64,000 nucleotides of DNA, from positions 27,023,881-27,087,880 of the forward strand of contig OY776131.1 in assembly GCA_963675135.1 (NCBI GenBank), written 5' to 3'. The first letter of the stretch is position 1; each line of letters opens with the position of its first letter. Origin of the DNA: Galeopsis tetrahit (lineage: Eukaryota; Streptophyta; Magnoliopsida; Lamiales; Lamiaceae). The position numbers and the translations under genes were made by a program. Of this stretch, positions 52,772 to 63,126 are shown one piece after another. Below the pieces are notes generated by a model. That model did no database searches. It was not told the origin of the DNA and was given only the letters and a program-made list of their open reading frames with translations.

Positions 52772-55324
52772 CTAAGAAGAATTCATCAATCCCATCATGG
52801 ACATCTCAAATTTGCTCTGCATGAGTCTTGAGAACTTCTCACACAGCTTCTCATTTGGAGATCCAAATATAATGTCATCCACATAGATTTGGACTAACAA
52901 GATATCATCTCCTTCACAGATTCTGAACAAGGTTCTGTCAACTGTGCCTTTGACAAAACCATGATCTAAGAGAAACTGTGATAAGGTGTCATACCAAGCT
53001 CTTGGAGCTTGCTTTAAGCCATAGAGAGCTTTCTTCAATCTGTACACCTTGTCTCCATCTTCAAAGCCTGGGGGCTGTTCCACATATACTTCTTCTTTGA
53101 GTACCCCATTGAGAAATGCACTCTTTACATCCATTTGATACACTTTGAACCTCATGTGAGCTGCATATGCTAAGAAGAGTCTGATTGCCTCAAGTCTGGC
53201 CACTGGAGCAAAGGTCTCATCATAATCAATCCCTTCAGATTGACAATATCCCTTGGCCACCAGTCTTGCTTTGTTCCTCACAATGATGTCATTTTCATTT
53301 TTCTTATTTTTGAACACCCATTTGGTTCCAATGACATCTTGATGAGTTGGCCTATCTACCAGCTCCCAAACTTCATTTCTGGAAAACTGGTTCAGCTCCT
53401 CTTGCATGGCTATGATCCAGTTGGTATCTTGTAGTGTTTCCTCAATGTCTTTTGGTTCCTGTTCTGAAAGGAAACAACAAAACAAAGCACTTTCTCCATG
53501 AAATCTTCTAGTTTTGATCCCTTCACTTGGATTGCCAAGTATCAGGATAGATGGGTGGTCTTGCAACCAAGTCCTTCTAGACCTGATCCCTTCAGGAGGA
53601 TTGTCCTCATCTGAAGTTGGATCACTAGATTCATTAAATTCAGGAAAGTTAATTGAAGGATCAAGTTCAGGATCATATTCAGGGGTATTGTCCTCATTGT
53701 TAGATAAGTTGACATTTTCATTGGTTCCCCCTTGAATATTGGATCCATTTACTACCTCAGCATTGCCTGCTTCTTCATTGGTAGTTGTTACCTGGTTTTG
53801 AACTGGGATGGGGTCAGTCAGTTCAATTTCACCTTCAGGTTGGTTGACTTCAGGTTGATTGTCATCAGGTAGGTTGTCCAGTTTTTTATTATCATGCAAT
53901 TCAGGCTGGGCAACATCTACAAACACTGTTTCCTTGCTTTGAAGCCTTAGTCTGGTTGTTCTTTGTGTTATCTCATCAATATTCAGGTTTCTATCCCTGA
54001 ACTCATCAATAGATTCATCAAACACAACATGAGGTGTTTCTTCCACAATAAGAGTTTTGCAATTGTAAACTCTGTAAGCCTTGCTGATTTGTGAATATCC
54101 AACAAATATTCCTTCATCAGCTTTGCTGTCAAAAGCTCTCAATTGCTCTTTCCCATTATTGTGAATGAAACACTTACAACCAAATATGTGAAAATAAGCA
54201 ACAGTGGGCAATCTACCTTTCCATATTTGATATGGGGTTTTGCCTTGTCCTTTGGTGATTAAGGACCTGTTTTGAGTGTGACATGCAGTGCTAATGGCTT
54301 CAGCCCAGAACCTTTTAGGCAGTTTGGATTCAGCAATCAAGGTTCTTGCTGCCTCTTTCAAGGTCCTGTTCCTTCTTTCAGCAACCCCATTTTGTTGAGG
54401 TGTTCTTGCTGCTGAAGTTTCATGAGTGATGCCATTCTTGCTGCAGTACTCATTGATGTATGAGTTTATGAATTCAGTGCCTTTGTCTGATCTGATCTTG
54501 ACAATACTTAGGCCCTTTTCATTGCTCAATCTCATCATCAATTCAGGTAGCTTGACTTGGGTCTCCTTTTTGTTCAGCAAGAATACTACCCAAGTGTTCC
54601 TGGAAAAATCATCAACAACAACTAAAGCATATTTTCTTCCATTTAAACTTACTGGGATTATTGGTCCAAATAAATCCATATGCAGTAGTTGAAGAACTCT
54701 CTCAGTTGAGATGACAGGCTTCCCTTTGAATGAAGCTTTGATCTGTTTTCCTTCCTGACAAGGCTGGCATATGTGCTCTTTGGTGAACACTTGATTTGGC
54801 AGCCCTTTAACTAGAGAGTTTCTTGCAATCTTGTTGATGGTTTTGAAGTTCAGGTGGTTTAGTCTCTTGTGCCACAGCCAGCTTTGCTCACTTGTGCTTT
54901 TGACAACAAGACAAACTGCTTCAGGGGTTTTGCTCCAATCTGCAAAATAGACATTTCCCTTTCTCACCCCTGTTAGTAGCACCTGTTGTGTTGATTTGTT
55001 TTTTATAGTACATTCATTTGGTGCAAATTCAACACAATATCCTTTATCACAAATTTGACTTATAGACAGCAAGTTATATTTTAGGCCTAGGACATATGAG
55101 ACATTAGTAATTTTAACACTACCAATGTTTAATGTACCATAACCTCTTGTGATCCCTTGAGAGCTGTCTCCAAAGGTTACTGAAGGACCATCCTTTTCTA
55201 TGAAATCTGAGAGAAGCTCCTTGTTTCCAGTCATGTGTCTTGAACATCCACTGTCCAAGTACCATGTTGTTTTCTTGTTGATGCTTCTCTTCTTCTTGTG
55301 GTCCTTGCAACCCTGCAAAGTCAA
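52772..55324 (-). CDS. Sirevirus D protease, integrase and reverse transcriptase
   Basis: 850 residues open. The protease is near the start (TTWYLDSGCSRHMTGN). The pre-integrase domain is WLWHKRLNHLNFKTINKIA with C-QP-C-QEGKQ. Integrase D-D-E lies in LLHMDLFGPI, RSDKGTEFINS and NGVAERRNRTLKEA. A long acidic, Pro/Asn-rich linker includes STRWLQD-like and PEGEIEL pieces. RT has RNKARLVAKGYCQSEGIDYD, KSAFLNGVLKEEVYVEQPPG and VQIYVDDIIFGS with the complete YVDD. It ends in MSMMGLMNSS because of the frameshift near 52790. It starts without a good ATG and overlaps the previous frame by a few bases at 55321-55324, so it would be made as a Gag-Pol fusion by frameshift or readthrough. The domains look intact. 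Confidence 0.93.
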   Translation of the reverse strand: MTLQGCKDHKKKRSINKKTTWYLDSGCSRHMTGNKELLSDFIEKDGPSVTFGDSSQGITRGYGTLNIGSVKITNVSYVLGLKYNLLSISQICDKGYCVEFAPNECTIKNKSTQQVLLTGVRKGNVYFADWSKTPEAVCLVVKSTSEQSWLWHKRLNHLNFKTINKIARNSLVKGLPNQVFTKEHICQPCQEGKQIKASFKGKPVISTERVLQLLHMDLFGPIIPVSLNGRKYALVVVDDFSRNTWVVFLLNKKETQVKLPELMMRLSNEKGLSIVKIRSDKGTEFINSYINEYCSKNGITHETSAARTPQQNGVAERRNRTLKEAARTLIAESKLPKRFWAEAISTACHTQNRSLITKGQGKTPYQIWKGRLPTVAYFHIFGCKCFIHNNGKEQLRAFDSKADEGIFVGYSQISKAYRVYNCKTLIVEETPHVVFDESIDEFRDRNLNIDEITQRTTRLRLQSKETVFVDVAQPELHDNKKLDNLPDDNQPEVNQPEGEIELTDPIPVQNQVTTTNEEAGNAEVVNGSNIQGGTNENVNLSNNEDNTPEYDPELDPSINFPEFNESSDPTSDEDNPPEGIRSRRTWLQDHPSILILGNPSEGIKTRRFHGESALFCCFLSEQEPKDIEETLQDTNWIIAMQEELNQFSRNEVWELVDRPTHQDVIGTKWVFKNKKNENDIIVRNKARLVAKGYCQSEGIDYDETFAPVARLEAIRLFLAYAAHMRFKVYQMDVKSAFLNGVLKEEVYVEQPPGFEDGDKVYRLKKALYGLKQAPRAWYDTLSQFLLDHGFVKGTVDRTLFRICEGDDILLVQIYVDDIIFGSPNEKLCEKFSRLMQSKFEMSMMGLMNSS

Positions 55325-57804
55325 AATTTAGGTACCCTTTGAGTGTTGGGTCCTAGAGGGTTAGCTGTACCTTTTGGAACCCAAATCTGCCTGATTACTC
55401 TGATTGACTCAAAGTGACTGACTTGGTTTCCATTTACATCTACATACACAGTTTGACCCTTAAATGCCTTGGGTGGCTTCTGTGTATAAGTGTTAGCCTT
55501 GTAAGGTTCAGGAGTGTTGGTGAATTTCTTTGGGACAATTCTCCTGAAGTTACTAGACTTAGGTGCAGCTTGGTAAGACCTTTGAGGATAGGGTTTTGGA
55601 TGGCCTTTTCCATTTGGCAAGTAAGGTCCAGGCTTCCTGAATGTTTTATACCTGTCAGAGGGGATTGGCCTTAATCCATTCAGTTGGGGTTGCCTCATTT
55701 GAGTTGGCCTTTTCTGAACAGATTTTGGACAACTCCTCTAATGAGGATTCAGATAGGTTGGCCTCCCATTGGTTCTACCTTTCTGAACCTCATTTCTCTT
55801 ATAAGCAATGCCTTTAACCTTTTCCATAGGTATGGGTTTAGGTACATTGTTTACTTGAGTTGGTATAAAAATTCCTTTACCCTTATCCTTGATCAGTGGT
55901 TGATTTACTTCCATTTCATTTTGTTGTGCCACTGATCTTACAAAAGTCATCTTAGAATTGCTTGATGAGGCAATACTAAGACCAGGTGAGGGTTCAAATG
56001 GATTATAGCCTAATCCACCTTTTTGAGCAAATGGTCTTTGGAATCCTTGAATTTCCTCTATTGCCTTAGCAGATTTGTTCAAGGCAGACATTTTCATTTT
56101 TAAGCTCCCCTCACTCAATTTTAGAGTATCAAATTCACTTGAGAGATTGTCAAATTTTGCTTGAAGAATTCTAAGATCAAAATCCTTTTTCCTCAAGGCC
56201 AGTTCTTGATCATCAATCAACTTTTGTTGTTCAGAGACTTTGAGAGACATTTCCTCATGTTTTCTCACAATCTGCTGATACAACTCAGTTGATTTAAAGT
56301 CAAACTCTGGTTCAGGAAGGTTGGGAGTTTGAGCTTTCGAATTCAGTAGCTCATTTTCTCTAAGTGCCATATTGCATACTTCTCTTAGCCTGGTGAAATC
56401 CTCAAGTAACTTTCCAAAGTTGAGTTTCAAGTGGATTTCACTGGACTTATGTGTGTCATTTGAAGAATTAGAAGAACTAGAAGATGAACATACCTCATCA
56501 TTTTCAAATGCCATTTGACAGTCATCATCAGTGTCACAGTTGGAGAACAGTCCATCATCAGAAGAGTTGACACTCTCTTCACTTGCTGAATCTCCAGCCA
56601 TCATGGCCTTCCTGTTGTTCATCCTCTTGTCTCTTTTGTTCTGCCTTTCTTTTCTTTCTTTGGCAGTTAGGTCAGGACAATCATACTGAAAGTGACCCTT
56701 TTTCTGGCAGTTGTAACACACATCTTCATCATCATTCTTCTTGCTTGAGGACTCCTTCCTCCTTGATGATGATGGTTCACCTTTGCTGAATTTCTTCCTA
56801 TCAGCATATATGTCTTCTTTCTTTTCATTAGAGACTTTGTCCTCTGATTTGTTGTCAGGAGAACTGAATCTCCTTCTGGTTCTGTTGTCTTGGTAGAACT
56901 TCTTGTATCTACCAAATCTGGAGTTGAGCTTCTCAAATCTCCTAGCCATGAGTGCCAGCTCCTCCTTTATTTCAGATTTTGAAACAGATTGAGAGGATCT
57001 TTGAGTATTCTTCTTTTCTGTTTCAGCAGCTTTGAAGGCAACACCTTTGCTTGAGGAGGATGGCTCTTCATGCACCTTCTTTCTGTTTAGATCAAACTCA
57101 TATGCTTTGAGTTCAGAGAATACTTGCTGCATTGGCATGTTGTCAAGATTGCTGGTATTTTGCATCATGACAGAATATATGTCCCACTTGGATGTGAGAC
57201 TTCTCAGAATTTTCAAAGCAACCTCACTTTTGGCATAGAACTTGCCAAGAGAGTTTATCTCATTCATGATGTCAGTGAATCTGCCATCAAGATGATCAAT
57301 AGTTTCATTGGCTTCCATAGAGAATTGTTCATATTTTTAGATAGCCACTTGAAGCTTATTCTCCTTGATCTTTTGGGTACCTTCACACATAAGTGCTAAG
57401 GTGTCCCAAATATCTTTAGCTGATGTGCAGTGGTACACTCTTCCCATCACTGCATCTGGAATGGTCTGGTACAATGTGTTCATTGCAATGTAGTTTAGGT
57501 TATGCCTTTTTCTTTCCTCAGCTGTAAAGTCATCTTCATCCTTTGGCAGCAACTCCCTTGGATCTGCTTTTTGAGCATCAGTGAGCTTGGGATTTGCTTT
57601 AGTGAATGTAAATGGCCCTCTGGTGATGACTTTAAGCATCTCATCATGCTGGCAAGCAAGATGTGCTCTCATCCTGATCTTCCAGAAATCATAGTTCTCA
57701 ATTGAGAACATTGGCAGTTTGTGATGAGAAATATGATTGACTTGGTTTGGACCCATGTTGTTGATGGTGTTGACAGCATCTCCTGGAACTGCATTGTTAT
57801 CCAT
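55321..57804 (-). pseudogene. Sirevirus D Gag, with two in-frame stops
   Basis: ATG at 57804 (MDNNAVPGDAVNTINNMGPN). Residues about 25-155 and on are the gag core (LPMFSIENYDFWKIRMRAHL, IPDAVMGRVYHCTSAKDIWD, EANETIDHLDGRFTDIMNEI). A TAA at 57337-57339 interrupts it (LQVAI|stop|KYEQFS) in the same frame. A CCHC knuckle (C-YN-C-QKKG-H-FQYD-C) lies near 56700. Then come Ser/Asp-rich text and coiled-coil sequence (KFDNLSSEFDTLKLSEG), typical of long Sirevirus Gags. A TAG at 55738-55740 (LNPH|stop|RSCPKS) may be a lesion or a Gag-Pol stop of the readthrough type. The frame then continues to 55321 (GPNTQRVPKF). A full Gag would be about 690 residues to the TAG. Confidence 0.88.
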
Positions 57805-57942
57805 TTCAACAGAAATAATATAGGATGAACACAGATAAGTTTTACAGAAATTTGGATCAGTTCAGTGACCACAGAAAATGTGATTTTGAAAATCAATGAT
57901 TTTCAGAAGCAGTGGTCTATGAACCCCTGCTCTGATACCACT

Positions 57943-59559
57943 TGTTGGTCCTTGGTGGAGTATGACACAAGTGTATGGGGGGGGGGGGAATGCACTTGTG
58001 TATGCAAATTCTTTTGCTTTTAAACAAAACTGGTCTTATCAGGCAGGTTGTCTCACAAGTGGCCTGAGTGTGAACTTTGACAGATACTTGTCCTACTGAT
58101 TACTATTGAGTGATCAGTTGGCTAAATATCTAAAAGAGTTGCTAAGTGAGGAATGTGGTTGGCCTTTGACTTAAAGAAATACTCCAAGTTAATTTATGAA
58201 AAGATACAGTTATCAGGGACTTTGTCCAAAACAGATTTTCTCACTTACTGACTTTTGCTTCTTTAAAATATGTTTGAATGTAAGTGCAATAAAGAATGTT
58301 GTAAGTAAATGGCACACAAGTTTATAGTGGTTCAGAGACTCAAGCTCCTACATCCACTTTCCCTGATTGAACAGGATAATTCCTTCACAATGGAATTAGC
58401 TTGTTTTATAGTGCCAAGGTGCACTGATCAACAACACTCTCTTAGTGTTTTGATCCCTAGGATAATCTGAGTCCTAGTGCTCAATCTCTCTGAGTTAAGA
58501 CTGTGTTTCACTCTAACAGTCCTTAACTCCTCACTTTTACAACAAACACTCTCTTCACTAAATGAGATAAGGTTTGAGGTTTGGTTCCAACTAGTAGAGA
58601 TATCCTTTACAATAAGAACAGTGTAAAGGCTTAGGATATCTCAATGCTAAGCTTTGGATGTTTACAAAGATTGGCTTAGCTAATTGAAGTGATTCAGGAA
58701 ACTTGGGATTCTGAAGAACAGCTTGGTTTCCTTTGAAAGCTTGATAATAGTTTGATAGCTTATAGTTGGATTATGAATCCCTTTGATCACTTCTGTATTT
58801 ATAGACAAATTTGAACAACTAACCGTTGGAGGGATAGCAATTCAAATATGTCTATTTGCAGCACCATTGAAACGGCTATGAAACTTGACATCCTTTTATC
58901 CACTGTGTAAAAGGGCTCTTCAATGGTTGCTTGAATGAATGTGTTGACTTCTGAAAAATGCGGCTGAGAAGACTTGTGTCAGATTCCAAATATGCACATT
59001 TCCCAAGGTTGATTTGTGGCAAACTCTACACTCAACCAACGGTCAGATGGGACAAGCTCCCTGAACATTCCTGCTGCAATTTAGAATGTTCCAACATTCA
59101 TTCAATGCTTCACTCTTTAATGCTCTAAGTCTTCAATGCTTGGTTCAGGCATGATTGGCAATAAATGCTTCATTGAATGTGTCTTCTGTAAGCTTTTGAC
59201 ATTCAATGCTCTTGATCATTTGTACTTCAATCTGTCTTGATCTTTTGCATTTAAGAGCATTGCTTTAATGTTCTTGATCTCTTCAGCTCAGTTGTCCACT
59301 TGGTCAGCTTGTCTTGAAAGTTCAGCAACTTTGGTCTAGACATTTAACACTAATCAAGCTGCCTAACATTCCAGCTTTGGACAACTATCCTGAACACTAA
59401 AATCTCACAACATTCCTGTGACTTTTAGACTTAAGCATTCTACCTACTCAAGTGTACTGAGACAACTTGCCTGAACTTGACTTGAGCTTATCTCAACTGA
59501 TCTGAACATCATCAATCAGGGGTTTTGGTATCAAGATCAAAATCATTTTATTCCCAACA
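57943..59559 (-). repeat. 5' LTR of Sirevirus D
   Basis: TGTTGGGAATAAAATGA ... GGACCAACA on the minus strand, TATA box at 58796-58803. The inner edge is followed by AGTGGTATCAGAGC (primer site). It carries a G run (plus strand, from about 57978) shorter than that of the 3' LTR. Confidence 0.95.
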
Positions 59560-60689
59560 GTATTAATGGAACATAAACTAGAAAACATACCTGAATCAGT
59601 GGAGTTTTTGTGGTCTTCAACATGGGAGGTGGAGGCCCCTGCTACAGAATGAGAAATGTCTTTGTTTTCTCCAGTGTTCTGCATCTTAGAGAAACTCAAG
59701 AATTTATCATATAAGTCCTGATCAAAAAGAGGGTTGGAATCCATTGGGGTATCCTTGAGGGACAGATTTGCAGATTTAGGAGGCTCTTTAGGTGGGAAAC
59801 CTCTAGGACCTCTCCAGCCAGGAGGGAATCCTATAATTTGGAAGCACCTATCTATGGTGTGGCCAATGCCATCACAATGGGAACACTTAAGAGGTTTTCT
59901 CTTATCTCTATAGAACCTAGTATTTCTTGCTGCCATAGCAATAGAGTCAGGATGAGTAGGGTCAGAGGCAGTGTTTAAGGTTCTTTGGGACTCTTCTTGA
60001 AGTAAGAGGCCATATATTTTGGAAAGAGGAGGGAAGGGAGATTGCAGTAGGAATTGGCTCCTAAGTGTGCTATAGGAATCATGTAGGCCAATCAAGAACT
60101 TCATAACAGCATCTTGTTCTTGAGTGGTAGTCATAAGTTTTGGTAAATCACATGTGCAACCATCCATAGCACCACAAGAACACTTAAGAACAGGCCTAAA
60201 GCTAACATACTCATCCCACAAAGATTTAAATTGGTTATAATAGGCTACTAAGGATTGAGAGCCTTGGTTGATGGCACTAAGGGATTTCTCTAAGTGGTAA
60301 ACCCTAGTTCCATCAGATAAAGCATATCGAATTTTCAATTCATCCCAAACATCCTTAGCTAGAGAAAAATATTCTAGGGTCCTCTTAATATCAGGGACAA
60401 TAGAATTCAATATCCACATCAAAACTAAATCATTAGCTCTTACCCAAGAAGCATATATGGCTAAATCCTCGTCTTCATCAGGGACAGGTAATGACCCATC
60501 AATCAGCCGGAGTTTGTTCTTGACAGAGAGGCCACGCTTGATCGCATGGCTCCAGGACACGAAATTTGTGCCGTCGAGTGGTTCAAGAACTATGGCGACG
60601 GTGGGGTTGTCGTTCTGATGAAGGGCGAGAGGCGAGAATGGATTGAGCGCAGGGTTCAACGAATCCGGATCGGTGACGGTTGGCGCCAT
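59560..60689 (-). pseudogene. Copia C Gag, cut off by the Sirevirus insertion
   Basis: ATG at 60689 (MAPTVTDPDSLNPALNPFSP). The gag domain follows (IVLEPLDGTNFVSWSHAIKR, WILNSIVPDIKRTLEYFSLA, WDELKIRYALSDGTRVYHLE, DAVMKFLIGLHDSYSTLRSQ). A CCHC knuckle (C-SH-C-DGIG-H-TIDR-C) lies near residue 275. It ends at SSLCSINT, where the Sirevirus starts. The next residues of the same protein (NMTSWILDTGATDHM) are 15 kb away at 44545. Joining across the insertion and one GTATT copy keeps the frame. Gag itself shows no stop. Confidence 0.92.
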
Positions 60690-60785
60690 TTGGGGAAAAG
60701 GAAGGAAACGCGATCAAAACTCAAGATGAATCGGCCAGAAATTGAGGAACGAAGAATCTGGCATATATGGGAAAAACTAATACCA

Positions 60786-61052
60786 TGTAGAGATAAAGAA
60801 TCAAAACTTCATCTTCTTGATATCAAAAGAGAGAATTTTGTTTGAAGAAGATTACAATCGAAAAATGAATATCCAAACTCAATTAACCACCTAGCCCTAA
60901 TTAGTTTAATTAGTTTTTATAGGCAAGTAGGATTAACTGCTACAAATAACAAACTAACTAACTAAAATACAAATGGAAAGTGTATCTATCAAAACATGAG
61001 ATATTGGGTGTAAGTGAGGAGGTGTATTTCCTAAACAGGATAAACCCTTATA
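60786..61052 (-). repeat. 5' LTR of copia C
   Basis: Minus strand TATAAGGGTTTATCCTG ... ATCTCTACA, 267 bp, followed by the primer site TGGTATTAG. The boundary is set by the TTTAT duplication at 61053-61057. The 61058-61199 gap up to the next element has no gene. Confidence 0.85.
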
Positions 61053-61199
61053 TTTATCAAGGCGTCATTATCAAATTAAATCTCATCACTTTCTAATTTA
61101 ATGTGTATTTGAATTAATCAGTTGGATTTTGACTAAGATTCAATCTCAATTAAAATATTCCCCTCAAAGAAAAGGAAAAAAAAAAAACTCACTGAAAAT

Positions 61200-61570
61200 T
61201 GATGGAGATCAATTAGCAGCAATTAAGGCATGATTGGAAATTGATGGCTCGATTTGATTCGTATTTTAATTATAATTGTTATTTCCTATTTCAGTACTAT
61301 AAGCGCACGATAGTGTTGGGCCTTAGATTAGATTAGGGTTTCTTGAGGTTTGTCCTACTATTAATATGGAGTGTCATTCATTGTAAGAGGTGGTGATTTG
61401 ATTAATAAAAAAAATGAGAGTTTATCTCATGATCTCTTTTACGGTATTCTGTGTGAATCAACGTATCCGAGTTTTGCCACTTTTCCGGGTATTCGTAGAA
61501 TCAACGGATTTGTGTGTTTTTGTATGTTCTTCGTATCTTCCTTTATTTATATGCTTCCGTCGCTGCATCA
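61200..61570 (+). repeat. 5' LTR of the short LTR element
   Basis: Begins TGATGGAGATC and ends CTTCCGTCGCTGCATCA. The end differs from the 3' LTR (CTTCCATCA) by an extra block of about 8 bp, so the boundary may be a few bases off. Confidence 0.85.
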
Positions 61571-61605
61571 GTTGGTATCCAGAGATCAGGTACGATTCTT
61601 GATTC

Positions 61606-62055
61606 TTGATGATGGTTCCAATTTTTTATGAATATTTTGATGAAAATTGTGGTTATGATGGACCACCAATTTTTGATGAATATTCTGATGACACTTGTGG
61701 TTATGATGTACCACCCATTTTCAAGGAGTTTGTCAATATTCTGATTGATGATGTTGACGTTGACGATATTTGCTCCCCACTTTTTTACGAGGAATATGAA
61801 AATATTTTTATAATTGAGGATGTTCATTCCAATATCATTGACTCATCAATGAGGGTTGAAAAAAATGATTTCGTGTTATCTGGTAATGGAAACCACACTG
61901 CTCGTGAGACGGAATATCTAATTGTTATTATTTTATGGCCGAAAGAGTACAAAGATGTTCCAGCTTGTCTTCGTACATTTACAGTGAGAGTGAAGCTAGT
62001 AGCGATTCGAAGACGAATCGTTTTCAACCGGGTGAGAATGATGGAGATCAATTAG
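61606..62055 (+). CDS. Small internal ORF of the short LTR element
   Basis: 149 residues from the first in-frame start (61606) into the 3' LTR. It has two tandem-like units (NCGYDGPPIFDEYSDDTCGYD, quoted up to here only in part; the pattern is CGYD-x-PPIFDEY / CGYDVPPIFKEF) followed by acidic text. The PPIFDEY pattern resembles the segment between Gag and Pol of plant Ty3/gypsy polyproteins, so it is probably a relic of a full-length parent. The C-terminal part (TARETEYLIVIILWPKEYKD) is not recognised. Whether a protein is made is unknown. Confidence 0.45.
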   Translation: MMMVPIFYEYFDENCGYDGPPIFDEYSDDTCGYDVPPIFKEFVNILIDDVDVDDICSPLFYEEYENIFIIEDVHSNIIDSSMRVEKNDFVLSGNGNHTARETEYLIVIILWPKEYKDVPACLRTFTVRVKLVAIRRRIVFNRVRMMEIN

Positions 62056-62401
62056 CAGCAATTAAGGCATGATTGGAAATTGATGGCTCGATTTGATTCG
62101 TATTTTAATTATAATTGTTATTTCCTATTTCAGTACTATAAGCCCACGATAGTGTTGGGCCTTAGATTAGATTAGGGTTTCTTGAGGTTTGTCCTACTAT
62201 TAATAGGGAGTGTCATTCATTGTAAGAGGTGGTGGTTTGATTAATAAAAAAAACGAGAGTTTATCTCATGATCTCTTTTACGGTATTCTGTGTAAATCAA
62301 CGTATCTGAGTTTTGCCACTTTTCCGGGTATTCGTAGAATCAACGGATTTGTGTGTTTTTGTATGTTCTTCGTATCTTCCTTTATTTACATGCTTCCATC
62401 A
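62039..62401 (+). repeat. 3' LTR of the short LTR element
   Basis: 363 bp, highly similar to the 5' LTR, with a purine-rich GGGTGAGAA directly upstream. Followed by the AAAAT duplication and then about 300 bp of plain AT-rich DNA. Confidence 0.88.
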
Positions 62402-62710
62402 AAAATACGTTTTGATGAGTAAATACGCCATAAGATACTCCTAAACAATGTAGATAATGACATTTAACCCCTTTCAAGCCGCCTAGTTCTATATTTTGCC
62501 TAAAATTTAGTTATTTTGTAGTTAGGTTTATGTTCCAATTTTTGCAGTTATGTTAGAATGGGAAAAATAATATTGAACCAGTCCAAAAAAAAAGATGTTT
62601 AGTCAGAAATCACTTGAGGTTAGGTGTCGACTTTTGCAATAGGACATTTTATACGAAAAGCATAAAAAAATGTTTTAATTAATAATGTCTACATAGAATA
62701 CCATAAAATA

Positions 62711-63003
62711 TACTCTCTCCGTTCCGGAATACATTCCACAAGTAAGTGAACACACTTTTTAAAAAAGTGTGATAATAAGTAGAGTTTTGAGAGGTAATTT
62801 TATAAATTTTTATGTATAAAAGAAATTAATGAGTTGACTTGTGCATGTGCATGTGTATGTATTGAGTCAAAAAATAATGACATTTTATGTAACATTGTGA
62901 ATATTATAACGATGAAGTTTATAAAAAAAAAAATCATTTTAAAGATGAGAAAGATATTGTACCACGTCCAAAATGAATTGAGTGAAATGTATTATGGAAC
63001 ATA
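62711..63003. mobile_element. Stowaway/mariner-type MITE candidate
   Basis: The left end TACTCTCTCCGTTCC with the following GGAATACATTCCA is partly mirrored on the right (TGAAATGTATTATGGAAC near 62983-63000), with TA at both sides. The inner block AATGACATTTTATGTAACA is shared with 6843-7117. Confidence 0.6.
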
Positions 63004-63126
63004 AACCACAAATTACTTTTCAACTCTAGATTTTGGATCAATAGTCTGGTAGCTTGCAAAGATGATTAGCATCCGATGCTCTTTGTATGAATCAATGACA
63101 ATTTTTACATATGGTTAATTAAAAAA

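Larger units (their letters stand above)
44546..59559 (-). mobile_element. Sirevirus-type copia element D, 15.0 kb, nested in copia C
   Basis: LTRs of 1617 bp (57943-59559, 5') and 1619 bp (44546-46164, 3') are nearly identical, with perfect GTATT target duplications (44541-44545 and 59560-59564). The primer site next to the 5' LTR is TGGTATCAGAGC on the minus strand (initiator tRNA-Met, about 57929-57940), and a polypurine tract (AAAAAGGGGGAAAT) abuts the 3' LTR. The order gag-pol then a long extra ORF between pol and the 3' LTR, together with the long LTRs, is the Sirevirus (SIRE1/Maximus) plan. Gag-pol has stops and frameshifts, so it is not autonomous now. Confidence 0.93.
41100..61052 (-). 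mobile_element. Copia element C, full length but split by Sirevirus D
   Basis: LTRs lie at 60786-61052 (5') and 41100-41369 (3') on the minus strand, flanked by perfect TTTAT duplications (41095-41099 and 61053-61057). Without the 15,014-bp insertion and its GTATT duplication it is about 4.93 kb, a normal copia size. It has a primer site next to the 5' LTR (minus strand TGGTATTAG, one change from TGGTATCAG) and a polypurine tract (TTTTGAGGGGGG, 41370-41381). Apart from the insertion, pol has one stop codon and a small deletion. Confidence 0.93.
61200..62401 (+). mobile_element. Short non-autonomous LTR retrotransposon (1.2 kb)
   Basis: Two LTRs of about 365 bp (61200-61570 and 62039-62401) start TGATGGAGATC, and the 3' LTR ends TTCCATCA, an inverted pair. 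Perfect AAAAT target duplications lie at 61195-61199 and 62402-62406. A tRNA-Met-like primer site (TTGGTATCCAGAG, from 61572) follows the 5' LTR. The inside is only about 470 bp. The size fits a TRIM-like or TR-GAG-like derivative. Confidence 0.9.
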
